From NCBI RefSeq assembly GCF_000341265.1, contig NZ_ANAE01000161.1, positions 1-64,000 on the forward strand: a stretch of 64,000 bases of DNA. The letters run 5' to 3'. The notes beneath the pieces are model-generated. The model saw nothing but the letters and a program-made list of their open reading frames with translations. It did not search any database and was not told where the DNA came from. How positions within the stretch are numbered: the first letter of the stretch is position 1; each line of letters opens with the position of its first letter. The DNA comes from Nocardiopsis prasina DSM 43845 (lineage in GTDB: Bacteria; Actinomycetota; Actinomycetes; Streptosporangiales; Streptosporangiaceae). Both the position numbers and the translations under genes were made by a program. This document shows, in pieces, positions 1-7,039 of the stretch.

Positions 1-60
1 CTCCGAGTTTACATGGCCCGAGCAGTGCTCGAACCACTTTGCTTCGAAGAGGATGTCTGA
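1..60 (+). CDS. possible C-terminal end of a gene entering from the left edge
   Basis: An open frame runs from the first base to a TGA at 58-60 and encodes 19 residues ending in EEDV. Nothing in this short tail identifies a family, and it could be chance. It is listed only because no stop interrupts it from the window edge. Confidence 0.15.
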   Translation, partial: LRVYMARAVLEPLCFEEDV

Positions 61-813
61 GATCGCGACCCGGCTCGAGTCGACCCTCGCGGGCCACTCA
101 CCGTCTCGCGGCGACCTGGTGAACATTACCGGTAGCCCACACCCCAGGCAAACCGGAGCTCCTGTGTCACCGGTCACCGGGTGCACAGCGAGGGGCCTTC
201 ACCCCCGGCCTCCCTCCATCCCCGGTGGCCGACGTTCCCCCGTGAGCCCGCGTGCGCCTACGCGCGCGCGTTCCTTTAGTCCCCAGACCCCCTGAACGCG
301 GCTCCGCAACCCCTGAGGTTCCTCGACCCCCCCACCCCAGCGCCCCCGTTCCTCCTGACCCCCTCCCCACCCACGGAGCTGCTACTCCCCTCCCTCACTC
401 GCGCCCCCGGCCCCCGCTGGCAGCTCGGCCACTCACCGAAATGACGAAAAGAGGTGCGGACAACCCTCATCGAATTGACAAACCAATGCCCTTCTCAGGA
501 TTTCCTTCCACGACAACTCATCACTCATTCGGCACGACACCACCAGGCGTTTGCGTCTTCACGTTCTCGCACGTCAGGAGCAGTCCCAAACTCCAAGCAA
601 GATGGTTTTCCCCTCTCTCGGACACGTATCCAAAATTTCTCGAAGCACTCTTGTCATCCAACCGAATCCGATACATGATGTGCAGCGTCACAGGAACTCA
701 TTTTCTGGTCGCTTGGTCCGCCCGCCCACGGGACGGGCCTCGACCAGGCCGCGTGCCGGAAGTTCGGGGGAACGGCGGGCGCAGCGCGGCCATGCACCCT
801 TGGAAGGACTTGC
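61..813. other. gene-poor stretch, no supported gene
   Basis: No frame here has convincing coding character. Roughly 440-720 is visibly poorer in GC than its flanks, with many A/T triplets. That could be promoter DNA for the small gene at 814 or the remnant of transferred DNA. No repeats, tRNA or transposase fragments were recognised. Confidence 0.4.
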
Positions 814-1260
814 ATGGACTCCTCATCCCCCGACGCCCCTGACAACCACAACCCGGACGGCGCCGTGGGCGGCCCCATCAACGCCCCGAACTTCACGGAC
901 TGCACGACTGACGTCATCCTCGTGGACGCGACAGTCACCGTGAGCGATCCCGTCTGGCAGATGACGATGCAGAACGGGTCGCCTTCCCTGGCCACCATGG
1001 TCGTCCCGGCGGCGGGGATCGTGGTGAACACGACCGGTCTAGCCACCTGCACCGCCACCGTCAGTCCCACCGCGGACGCGCCGATCGAGGGTGTGTGGTC
1101 CAACGGCGACCCGGCTTCGACGTTGGCCTTCGACACGGCGACCGCCGTCGTCGTGGAGGGAGGCTTCGGCTGCCCCAACGTCGATGAGGCCGGGTTCACC
1201 GCCACCTACGCGGTGACCAACGCGGACGACCCCGCGAGCCCCATCACGGTGAGCGGCTGA
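814..1260 (+). CDS. small hypothetical protein, beta-rich
   Basis: The 148-residue product has a good ribosome binding site (GGAAGGA at 802-808, six bases before the ATG). The family is not recognised. The sequence is Thr/Val/Ala-rich with alternating hydrophobic residues, which suggests a beta-sandwich, and it has three cysteines. Such composition resembles the mature part of small secreted actinobacterial proteins, but there is no signal peptide and the N-terminus is polar. It may be cytoplasmic, or a truncated secreted protein whose 5' part is lost in the gene-poor DNA upstream. It stands alone, with the acyl-CoA ligase more than 500 bases downstream. Confidence 0.4.
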   Translation: MDSSSPDAPDNHNPDGAVGGPINAPNFTDCTTDVILVDATVTVSDPVWQMTMQNGSPSLATMVVPAAGIVVNTTGLATCTATVSPTADAPIEGVWSNGDPASTLAFDTATAVVVEGGFGCPNVDEAGFTATYAVTNADDPASPITVSG

Positions 1261-1822
1261 CCCGTTCGGGCCGTTCCGCACGGCCCCCGTTCTGACGCTT
1301 CTCCTCCTGGCCGAGCCCCGCCCGGCCCTTCCCTTCCTCCCACCGCACCCACGACCAACTGCGGAACGGGCCGGGCCACACGTGCCCCGAAGTGGCTCGG
1401 CCCTCCTTCTCAACCCGCTCCACCAGGTCGTTTGTCGACTTCTCGACCTCTCGATTCGGCGACTCCGCGTAGTCCGCGAAGGCCTCGAAGCCACCGCGAT
1501 CCAGGGGGCGATGACACGTTCACCGTGACGCCCGTCCCCCGGCCTTGGCGCCCACCCCCGACCCTTCGAACGACCGAGGCCGGTCCGCGTGCCCCTTGCC
1601 CTCCCGAGCACTCCCCCGCTGGCCCGGGACCTCCCCGGCTGGGCGCGGTCGCCGAACACACTCTCCCCAGTGACAACTACGCACGAGTAGTCACTCACCT
1701 GTCGACGAAGAAAGTCCGTGGCCTCCTCGCCTACGGTCGCAGTACTCCGTGGAGTCACGAGGCGAAGGCTCTGCGGAGGGCGCGGACCGCTTCGCCCGTC
1801 CCCGGACCCACTCGGAGACCTC
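1261..1822. other. non-coding stretch upstream of the acyl-CoA ligase
   Basis: No supported gene. Overlapping frames here have shadow-like, Pro/Arg-rich translations. A short dyad (ACTAC at 1676-1680, GTAGT at 1687-1691, six bases between) lies about 130 bases before the ligase and could be a regulator site. The evidence is weak. Confidence 0.35.
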
Positions 1823-3670
1823 ATGGCGTCCCATCCCGGCAGCCCGCCCACCCCACCGGAACGGCCCTCCTCGTCGGCCGGGTCGACTCCGGCGGCTTCC
1901 CGCTCCCCTGGCCCCTGCGCTCCTGCCTCTTGCGCGACACCGACACCATCCCCACCGGCCCCGCCCTCGTCCGCGGCCAGGCTCCGCCACACGTTGAAGG
2001 TCGCTCGGGTCCTGGTGAGGGCCGGGGTCCTCTCCCCCGGTCGTCCGGACAGGATCGTCCGCCAGCTCCGCGCGTTGAGGACCTGGGGAGCCACGATCGC
2101 GGGCGGCTACGCCGCGGCCGGTGAGCGCGTACCCGACCAGGTGTCGGTGATCGACGAATCCGGCAGTACGACCTTCGGTGAGATGAACCAGCTCGGGCGA
2201 GCACTGGCCCGGGACCTCCACGAACTCGGGGTCGGGCAGGGAACCAGGGTGGGCATCCTGTGCCGCAACCACAGCGGACTGGTGCAGGCGGCCGTCGCCT
2301 GCGGCCGTCTGGGCGCGGACGCCGTCCTCCTGAACACCGGCCTGGCGGCGGGCCCCCTGCTCGACGTGATGAAGCGCAACGAGGTCTCGCTGCTCATCGC
2401 GGACGCCGAGTTCGAGGATCTGTACCAGGACCTGGCTCCGGAGATCCCTCGCGTGACGGCCTGGGGTGAACCGCGTGTGCCCGGGGCCCGGATACCCACG
2501 AGGAACCGGGTATCCAGGGGGGCCGGTTCAGCGGGCAACGACCCGAAGGGCCGGACGGCGGACCCGCCGCCACCGGAGCGGCCCGGCAGGCTGATCGTGC
2601 TCACCTCGGGAACGACGGGCACTCCGAAGGGAGCGCGCCGCCCCACCCCGAAGGGGCCGCAGGACGCCGCCTCCGTGCTGTCACGCATCCCGTTGGACTC
2701 CGAGGACCGCATCCTGGTGTCGGCGCCGGTCTTCCACACCTGGGGGCTGGCCGGGGTGCAGCTGGGCATGTCGATGCGGGCCACGCTGGTGATGCGCCGA
2801 CTGTTCGAGCCGGAGGACGCGCTCCGGACGATCCAGGAACAGCGGTGCACGGTGTTGTTCGCGGTACCGGTGATGCTGCGGAGGATCATGGATCTGCCCC
2901 GGTCGACCCGCGAACGGTACGACACCTCCTCCCTGCGGATCGTGGCGTGCAGTGGTTCGGCGATGAGCCCACAGCTGATCAGCGACTTCATGGACGCGTT
3001 CGGGGACGTCGTCTACAACCTGTACGGGTCGACGGAGGTGTCGTGGGCGACGATCGCCACCCCGGAGGACCTGCGACTGGCTCCGACCACCGCCGGTCGG
3101 CCTCCGCTCGGAACCCGGATCGCGGTCCTGGACGAACAGGGCCGGGAGGTCCCGCAGGGGAGCGAGGGAGCGATCCACGTCGGCAACGAAATGCTCTTCG
3201 ACGGATACACCAACGGAAACACCAAACGAATCGCCGACGGGCTGATGGAGACGGGCGACCGTGGTTACGTGGACGCCCACGGGCTGCTGCACGTGGCCGG
3301 GCGGAACGACGACATGATCGTGTCGGGCGGTGAGAACGTCTTCCCGCGTCCGGTGGAGGAGGCGATCGTGTCGATGCCGGCGGTGCGGGAAGTGGTGGTG
3401 ACCGGGGTCCCGGACGAGGAGTTCGGCCAACGTTTCGCGGCCTACGTGGTTCCGTACGAGGGCCGCTCCGTGGATCCGAACGAACTCCGGATGTACGTCC
3501 GCGAGGCCCTGGGCCGGTTCTCGGTACCGCGTGACGTGGTGGTCCTGGAGGAGCTGCCGCGCAACGCCACCGGGAAGGTGGTCAAACGGCGGTTGCCGAG
3601 CAGTGCCTCACCGCGGCCTCACGACTGGCAGCCCTCAGACGAACCGGACGGCTCGCGCAGGCAGGGATAA
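1823..3670 (+). CDS. AMP-binding acyl-CoA synthetase (FadD-like)
   Basis: This ANL-superfamily enzyme would activate a carboxylic acid as acyl-AMP and transfer it to CoA. The P-loop-like motif LTSGTTGTPKG lies near residue 260, the YGSTE adenylate motif near 400, the TGDRGY segment in the C-terminal half, and the catalytic lysine motif NATGKVVKR near 580. The frame is open from 1718, but the first 35 codons look like translated non-coding DNA. ATG 1823 has GGAGA just upstream and gives 615 residues, with about 55 Pro/Ser-rich residues before the family homology starts. The substrate is not readable from sequence; fatty acids or aromatic acids are both possible. It stands alone upstream of an OhrR-like regulator with its own promoter. 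Confidence 0.85.
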   Translation: MASHPGSPPTPPERPSSSAGSTPAASRSPGPCAPASCATPTPSPPAPPSSAARLRHTLKVARVLVRAGVLSPGRPDRIVRQLRALRTWGATIAGGYAAAGERVPDQVSVIDESGSTTFGEMNQLGRALARDLHELGVGQGTRVGILCRNHSGLVQAAVACGRLGADAVLLNTGLAAGPLLDVMKRNEVSLLIADAEFEDLYQDLAPEIPRVTAWGEPRVPGARIPTRNRVSRGAGSAGNDPKGRTADPPPPERPGRLIVLTSGTTGTPKGARRPTPKGPQDAASVLSRIPLDSEDRILVSAPVFHTWGLAGVQLGMSMRATLVMRRLFEPEDALRTIQEQRCTVLFAVPVMLRRIMDLPRSTRERYDTSSLRIVACSGSAMSPQLISDFMDAFGDVVYNLYGSTEVSWATIATPEDLRLAPTTAGRPPLGTRIAVLDEQGREVPQGSEGAIHVGNEMLFDGYTNGNTKRIADGLMETGDRGYVDAHGLLHVAGRNDDMIVSGGENVFPRPVEEAIVSMPAVREVVVTGVPDEEFGQRFAAYVVPYEGRSVDPNELRMYVREALGRFSVPRDVVVLEELPRNATGKVVKRRLPSSASPRPHDWQPSDEPDGSRRQG

Positions 3671-3765
3671 CGCCCCGCGCCCGCGCCAACGAAACGCGTC
3701 CCGTTCCTCGCGGGCTTCCGAGATCCGCCACAACGGTCCCGCGAACCTACGAGCCCCCGAACTCC

Positions 3766-3805
3766 CTGGCCTCCTGGCCTCCTGGCCTCCTGGCCTCCTG
3801 GCTCC
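3766..3805 (+). repeat. 8-bp tandem repeat, unit CTGGCCTC
   Basis: Four exact head-to-tail copies of CTGGCCTC occupy 3766-3797, followed by a degenerate fifth copy. They lie in the 388-base gap between the acyl-CoA ligase and ohrR, which otherwise holds only the ohrR control region. Such a short unit could vary by slippage. Confidence 0.8.
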
Positions 3806-3993
3806 AGCGCTACCGTCCTCGGACGCTCACGATCCTCACCCCTTCCCGGTCTCCTGCTCGACCCCCGACACACTCGCTCAACACCTTTCCCCGCTCCCCG
3901 ACAGCTCCGCGATGGCGCCGATCCGCCTCGGGCTCGACGCCATCGCGGACGACTTGATACCTGATGCACATCCCTGTGTCCCGATGTCCTTTT

Positions 3994-4050
3994 TTGCCTT
4001 GTGCGCAAGGCAATTGTGGGCTTTGACATTGGGTGCGTGGTTACTACGAT
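3994..4050 (+). promoter_or_regulatory. ohrR-type promoter with an 8-bp inverted-repeat operator
   Basis: A perfect inverted repeat (TTGCCTTG 3994-4001, CAAGGCAA 4006-4013, four-base spacer) sits just ahead of a strong promoter: TTGACA at 4023-4028, 16 bases, then TACGAT at 4045-4050. The expected transcription start falls on the regulator's ATG at 4059, so the mRNA would be leaderless. MarR/OhrR proteins usually repress their own promoter through such a dyad, so autoregulation is the natural inference. Confidence 0.65.
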
Positions 4051-4058
4051 GTGGAACG

Positions 4059-4541
4059 ATGCCCGACCGATCCCCCGCCCCCAGGGGCGACTTCGAACTC
4101 CCAGCAGTCGACGAGCAGATGTGCTTCGCGCTGTACGCGGCCTCGCGTGCCGTCACGAACCTCTACCGCCCTCTGCTGGATCCGCTCGGCCTGACCTATC
4201 CCCAGTACCTCGTGATGATGCTCCTGTGGGAACGCGGAGAGTGCGCGGTCAAGGAGATCGGCGCGGTGCTGCAACTCGACTACGGCACTCTCACGCCGCT
4301 GCTCAAGCGCCTGGAGACCAACCGCCTCCTTCGTCGGGACCGCGACCCGGACGACGAACGCTCGGTGCTGGTCACCGCCACGAAGGACGGAGCGGCGCTG
4401 CGGGCCCGCGCCCGGGGCATCCCGGAGGCCATCGGTCGGGTCATCGACCTGCCCCCCGAGGAGTTCGAGGCGACCAGGCTCGCGCTGCGCAAGCTGACCT
4501 CCCACGTTCTCGCGGGTGAGGCCCGCATCGAGGCTCCCTAG
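4059..4541 (+). CDS. ohrR: MarR-family regulator, OhrR-type peroxide sensor
   Basis: The 160-residue winged-helix protein closely follows the OhrR pattern. C22 in the segment QMCFALYAASRAV matches the single peroxide-reactive cysteine of OhrR (Cys15 in Bacillus subtilis), followed by the conserved LDPLGLTYPQYLVMMLLWE stretch and an HTH around residues 65-95. OhrR represses the organic hydroperoxide reductase gene ohr until its cysteine is oxidised. No ohr lies beside it here, so the target is elsewhere or is the acyl-CoA ligase upstream. ATG 4059 is the only well-placed start; it has no Shine-Dalgarno sequence and looks leaderless. Confidence 0.85.
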   Translation: MPDRSPAPRGDFELPAVDEQMCFALYAASRAVTNLYRPLLDPLGLTYPQYLVMMLLWERGECAVKEIGAVLQLDYGTLTPLLKRLETNRLLRRDRDPDDERSVLVTATKDGAALRARARGIPEAIGRVIDLPPEEFEATRLALRKLTSHVLAGEARIEAP

Positions 4542-4609
4542 GGGGAGCGGTCGCGAGGACGGACACCACGGGGGTCGTGCCCGTCCTGCGGGGACCGAGT
4601 GGGAGAAAC

Positions 4610-4641
4610 GGTGCGGACGGGCTCGAATGCCCGTCCGCACC
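4610..4641 (+). terminator. hairpin terminator after ohrR
   Basis: A perfect 12-bp stem (4610-4621 with 4630-4641) has an eight-base loop and no T-run, as is common in actinobacteria. A second, weaker dyad (AGGACGG/CCGTCCT) lies just upstream. Confidence 0.65.
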
Positions 4642-4675
4642 AGCTTTCCGGAGGCTTCCGGGTTACCGTTGAAGC

Positions 4676-4915
4676 ATGTCGATCTGGGCTTCAGACAACC
4701 GCAACGGCCACGTCCGAGAGGCTCTGACCCTCCTGCTCTCGCAGGGGGTGATCGACGACTTCAGAATCAGCCCAGAAGACGAGTTCCCGTTCAGAATCCA
4801 GGTGCCCGCGGGGATCGTCCCGATGACGGAGCACCAGGCCGCGCACTTCGCCCTGGGCGCCGTGACCGCGCACTTCGGTCACCTGGCCCGGGACTCCGAG
4901 GGGACGGGGTTCTGA
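4676..4915 (+). CDS. small hypothetical protein
   Basis: The 79-residue protein is not assigned to a family. It has normal codon bias, a mix of charged and hydrophobic residues, and no signal peptide or membrane segment. The middle reads like a short beta-alpha unit (FPFRIQVPAGIVPM then an Ala/His helix). There is no clear Shine-Dalgarno sequence; TACCGT at 4663-4668 lies seven bases ahead of the ATG, so a leaderless transcript is possible. It stands alone between the ohrR terminator and the convergent depolymerase remnant. Confidence 0.6.
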   Translation: MSIWASDNRNGHVREALTLLLSQGVIDDFRISPEDEFPFRIQVPAGIVPMTEHQAAHFALGAVTAHFGHLARDSEGTGF

Positions 4916-5016
4916 CCGCCCGGACGATCCACCGCACGTGCCGTACTCCGACGCCGGTCTCACGCGCTTCGACATCCGATCATCCCGCCTCGACGGTCGT
5001 CCCCACGGCCCCACCC

Positions 5017-5895
5017 TCAGCAACCACCCGGGGTGAGTTCCCAGTAGCCCGCAGAGGTCTCGGTCAGTGAGGTCCGCGCGGCCGTGTTCCAGAGCCCGAC
5101 CAGGTCTCCGGAGCTCAGCGCGTAGGCGTGGCCGAGGCGGTGTTCTGCCCGGCCCTCGATGACGTGGGCGTGGTTGTTCGCGGTCACGCACTCTCCGGAG
5201 GGTCCCTCCGCGGGTCCTTCGGTCGGACCTTCCGCGGGGCCCTCGTCCGGCGGATCGGCGGGCTCACCGTCACCGGTTCCCGCGACGCCCCAGAACTGAG
5301 CGGTGTACCCGGTGGAGAAGACCGTGTCCAGGAAGTAGGCTCCCGCCGTGCCGCATCCCGACGACGGGTCGACCGGGGTACCGTGACCCACCCCCGCCAT
5401 GGAGAAGTACGCGACCGCCGCGTCCGCAGCACCACCGCCGTAGTACTCAGCGGTCGTGGAGCCGGGCAGGTTCTCCGTGCCGTCGGGGGAGGCGGACAGC
5501 CCCCACACGTTCCCCCACTGCGCGACGCTCGCCTGACCGTTGGCCGTGGCCACGGTGTGGTCGGCGGTCCCGTGCCAGACCGCGACCCGGGGCAGGCCGA
5601 CTCCGTCCGGGAGCTTGGCGCGGACCCGGTCGCCCCACTCCTGCGGTGTCGGGGTCTTTCCGGGGTTCATGCAGGTGAAGGCGTCGAGCATGCCGCTGGC
5701 GCACCCCACCGGAACACCGGCGACGATGCTCCCTCCAGCGAAGAGGTCGGGGTGGGCGGCCAACACTTCACCGGTCATGGAGCCGCTGGCCGACAGCCCT
5801 GAGACGTGGACGCGATCGGCGTCCAGGCCGCGCTGGGCGACGGCGTGCTCGACCATCGAGGCCACCGACCGGGCCTCTCCGGAGCCGCGGGCCAC
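5017..5895 (-). pseudogene. 5'-truncated extracellular PHB depolymerase
   Basis: The encoded segment matches the C-terminal two thirds of type esterase_phb depolymerases, which cleave extracellular poly-3-hydroxybutyrate. It keeps the DxARGSGEA segment, the serine motif (GLSASG, where GLSxGG is usual), the aspartate (HGTADHTV), the histidine (GVGHGTP), an acidic EGP-repeat linker and the C-terminal CVTANNHAHV...GC domain. The signal peptide and the N-terminal part with the oxyanion-hole motif (LHGC type) are missing. The GTG at 5895 is really an internal valine: the frame continues upstream only as VTPPGD and unrelated residues until a stop at 5995-5997. It therefore looks like a decayed gene beside 3-hydroxybutyrate dehydrogenase. 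Expression as a truncated protein cannot be excluded. Confidence 0.75.
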
Positions 5896-5924
5896 GTCAC
5901 CGGGCGGGGTAACAGTGATCGGGG

Positions 5925-5938
5925 GGTTCGGCCGAACC
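5925..5938. promoter_or_regulatory. 14-bp perfect palindrome upstream of bdhA
   Basis: GGTTCGGCCGAACC is a perfect dyad between the depolymerase remnant and bdhA. It could be an operator, or a scar at the depolymerase breakpoint. Nothing identifies the binding protein. Confidence 0.4.
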
Positions 5939-6060
5939 GGTACACCGAAGCCTAGAACGCGAGTGACCTGAGCAACATGTTGACGGGACTCCGATCAGCT
6001 GACTCCGACAGGTGAGAAGTCCACAGTCTCTCGCTCGCGCACGGGCCGAAACCACATGGA

Positions 6061-6118
6061 CGCGCCCCGGGGTGTGTCTGTGCCCCCTATCCCCCGGTGT
6101 GCGGGGCGCGCCTAGTTT
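6061..6118 (+). promoter_or_regulatory. bdhA leaderless promoter with flanking inverted repeat
   Basis: TAGTTT at 6113-6118 is a good -10 element ending six bases before the bdhA ATG, and no Shine-Dalgarno sequence is present, so the transcript is probably leaderless. A perfect 9-bp inverted repeat (CGCGCCCCG 6061-6069, CGGGGCGCG 6102-6110) brackets the expected -35 area and may be the binding site of the downstream regulator. No clear -35 hexamer is visible. Confidence 0.5.
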
Positions 6119-6124
6119 TCTGGC

Positions 6125-7039
6125 ATGACGACGCACGAGTTCCTGTCGGACGCCGCGCGACAGGCCCCCGGTTCCCCCGCCGAACCCTCTTCCCACCCCC
6201 CTTTCCCTCCCAGTGCCTCGCCATCGCCCAGGACCACCCCTCTCCCGGAGTCCACCTCCGCCCCCTCGGCCTCGCCGTCCCCCCACACCACCCGTGTCGA
6301 CCTCACGGGAAGGACGGCGCTGGTGACGGGCGCCGCCAGCGGGATCGGCCGCGCGTGCGCCCTGCGCCTCTCCACCGCCGGGGCCACGGTCCGGCTGGTC
6401 GACATCGACGGCGCCACCCTCGCCGAGCTCGCCGAAAAGGGTGTGGGCGAGCCGGTGGAGCTGGACCTGACCGACCTCGACGCGGCCGAGGAGGCGGCCC
6501 GTGGCGCGGACATCGTGGTGAACAACGCCGGGGTGCAGACGGTCTCCGCCGTGCAGGACTTCCCTCCGGAGCGTTTCTCCCTCATCCTTCGACTCATGGT
6601 CGAGTCGCCGTTCCGCGTGGTGCGCGGGGCCCTGCCGCACATGTACGGGCGCGGATGGGGCCGGATCGTCAACATCTCCTCCGTGCACGGGCTGCGCGCC
6701 TCCGCCTACAAGTCCGCGTACGTGGCGGCCAAGCACGGGCTGGAGGGGTTCTCGAAGGTGGTGGCCCTGGAGGGCGCCCCACACGGAGTGACCTCCAACT
6801 GTGTGAACCCGGGCTACGTGCGGACAGCCCTGGTGGAGAAGCAGATCGCGGACCAGGCCGAGGCGCACGGGATCCCAGAGGATCAGGTGATCTCGGAGGT
6901 CCTGCTGGCCCGCACCCCGGTGAAGCGGTTGATCGAACCATCCGAGGTGGCCGAGATGGTCGCCTACCTGTGCTCCGACGACGCTTCCTTCGTCAACGGG
7001 GCGTCCCTGCCCATCGACGGAGCCTGGAGTTCGAGCTGA
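6125..7039 (+). CDS. 3-hydroxybutyrate dehydrogenase, SDR family
   Basis: This is an NAD-dependent short-chain dehydrogenase that oxidises 3-hydroxybutyrate to acetoacetate. The Rossmann motif TGAASGIG starts near residue 69. NNAG follows near 137, then the catalytic serine (NISSVHG) and the SAYVAAKHG motif with Tyr and Lys. Specific BdhA-type segments are present: SVHGLRASAYKSAYVAAKHG, NPGYVRTALVEKQI and a C-terminal DGAW. The first 58 residues are an unusual Pro/Ser-rich extension; no later start codon precedes the Rossmann fold, so it seems genuine. The gene sits between a PHB depolymerase remnant and a regulator whose start overlaps its stop, pointing to polyhydroxybutyrate or ketone-body use. 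Confidence 0.88.
   Translation: MTTHEFLSDAARQAPGSPAEPSSHPPFPPSASPSPRTTPLPESTSAPSASPSPHTTRVDLTGRTALVTGAASGIGRACALRLSTAGATVRLVDIDGATLAELAEKGVGEPVELDLTDLDAAEEAARGADIVVNNAGVQTVSAVQDFPPERFSLILRLMVESPFRVVRGALPHMYGRGWGRIVNISSVHGLRASAYKSAYVAAKHGLEGFSKVVALEGAPHGVTSNCVNPGYVRTALVEKQIADQAEAHGIPEDQVISEVLLARTPVKRLIEPSEVAEMVAYLCSDDASFVNGASLPIDGAWSSS

Noticed and set aside
252-842. long plus-strand frame near the left end
   Set aside because: Its Pro/Arg-rich translation is typical of non-coding high-GC DNA and there is no ribosome site.
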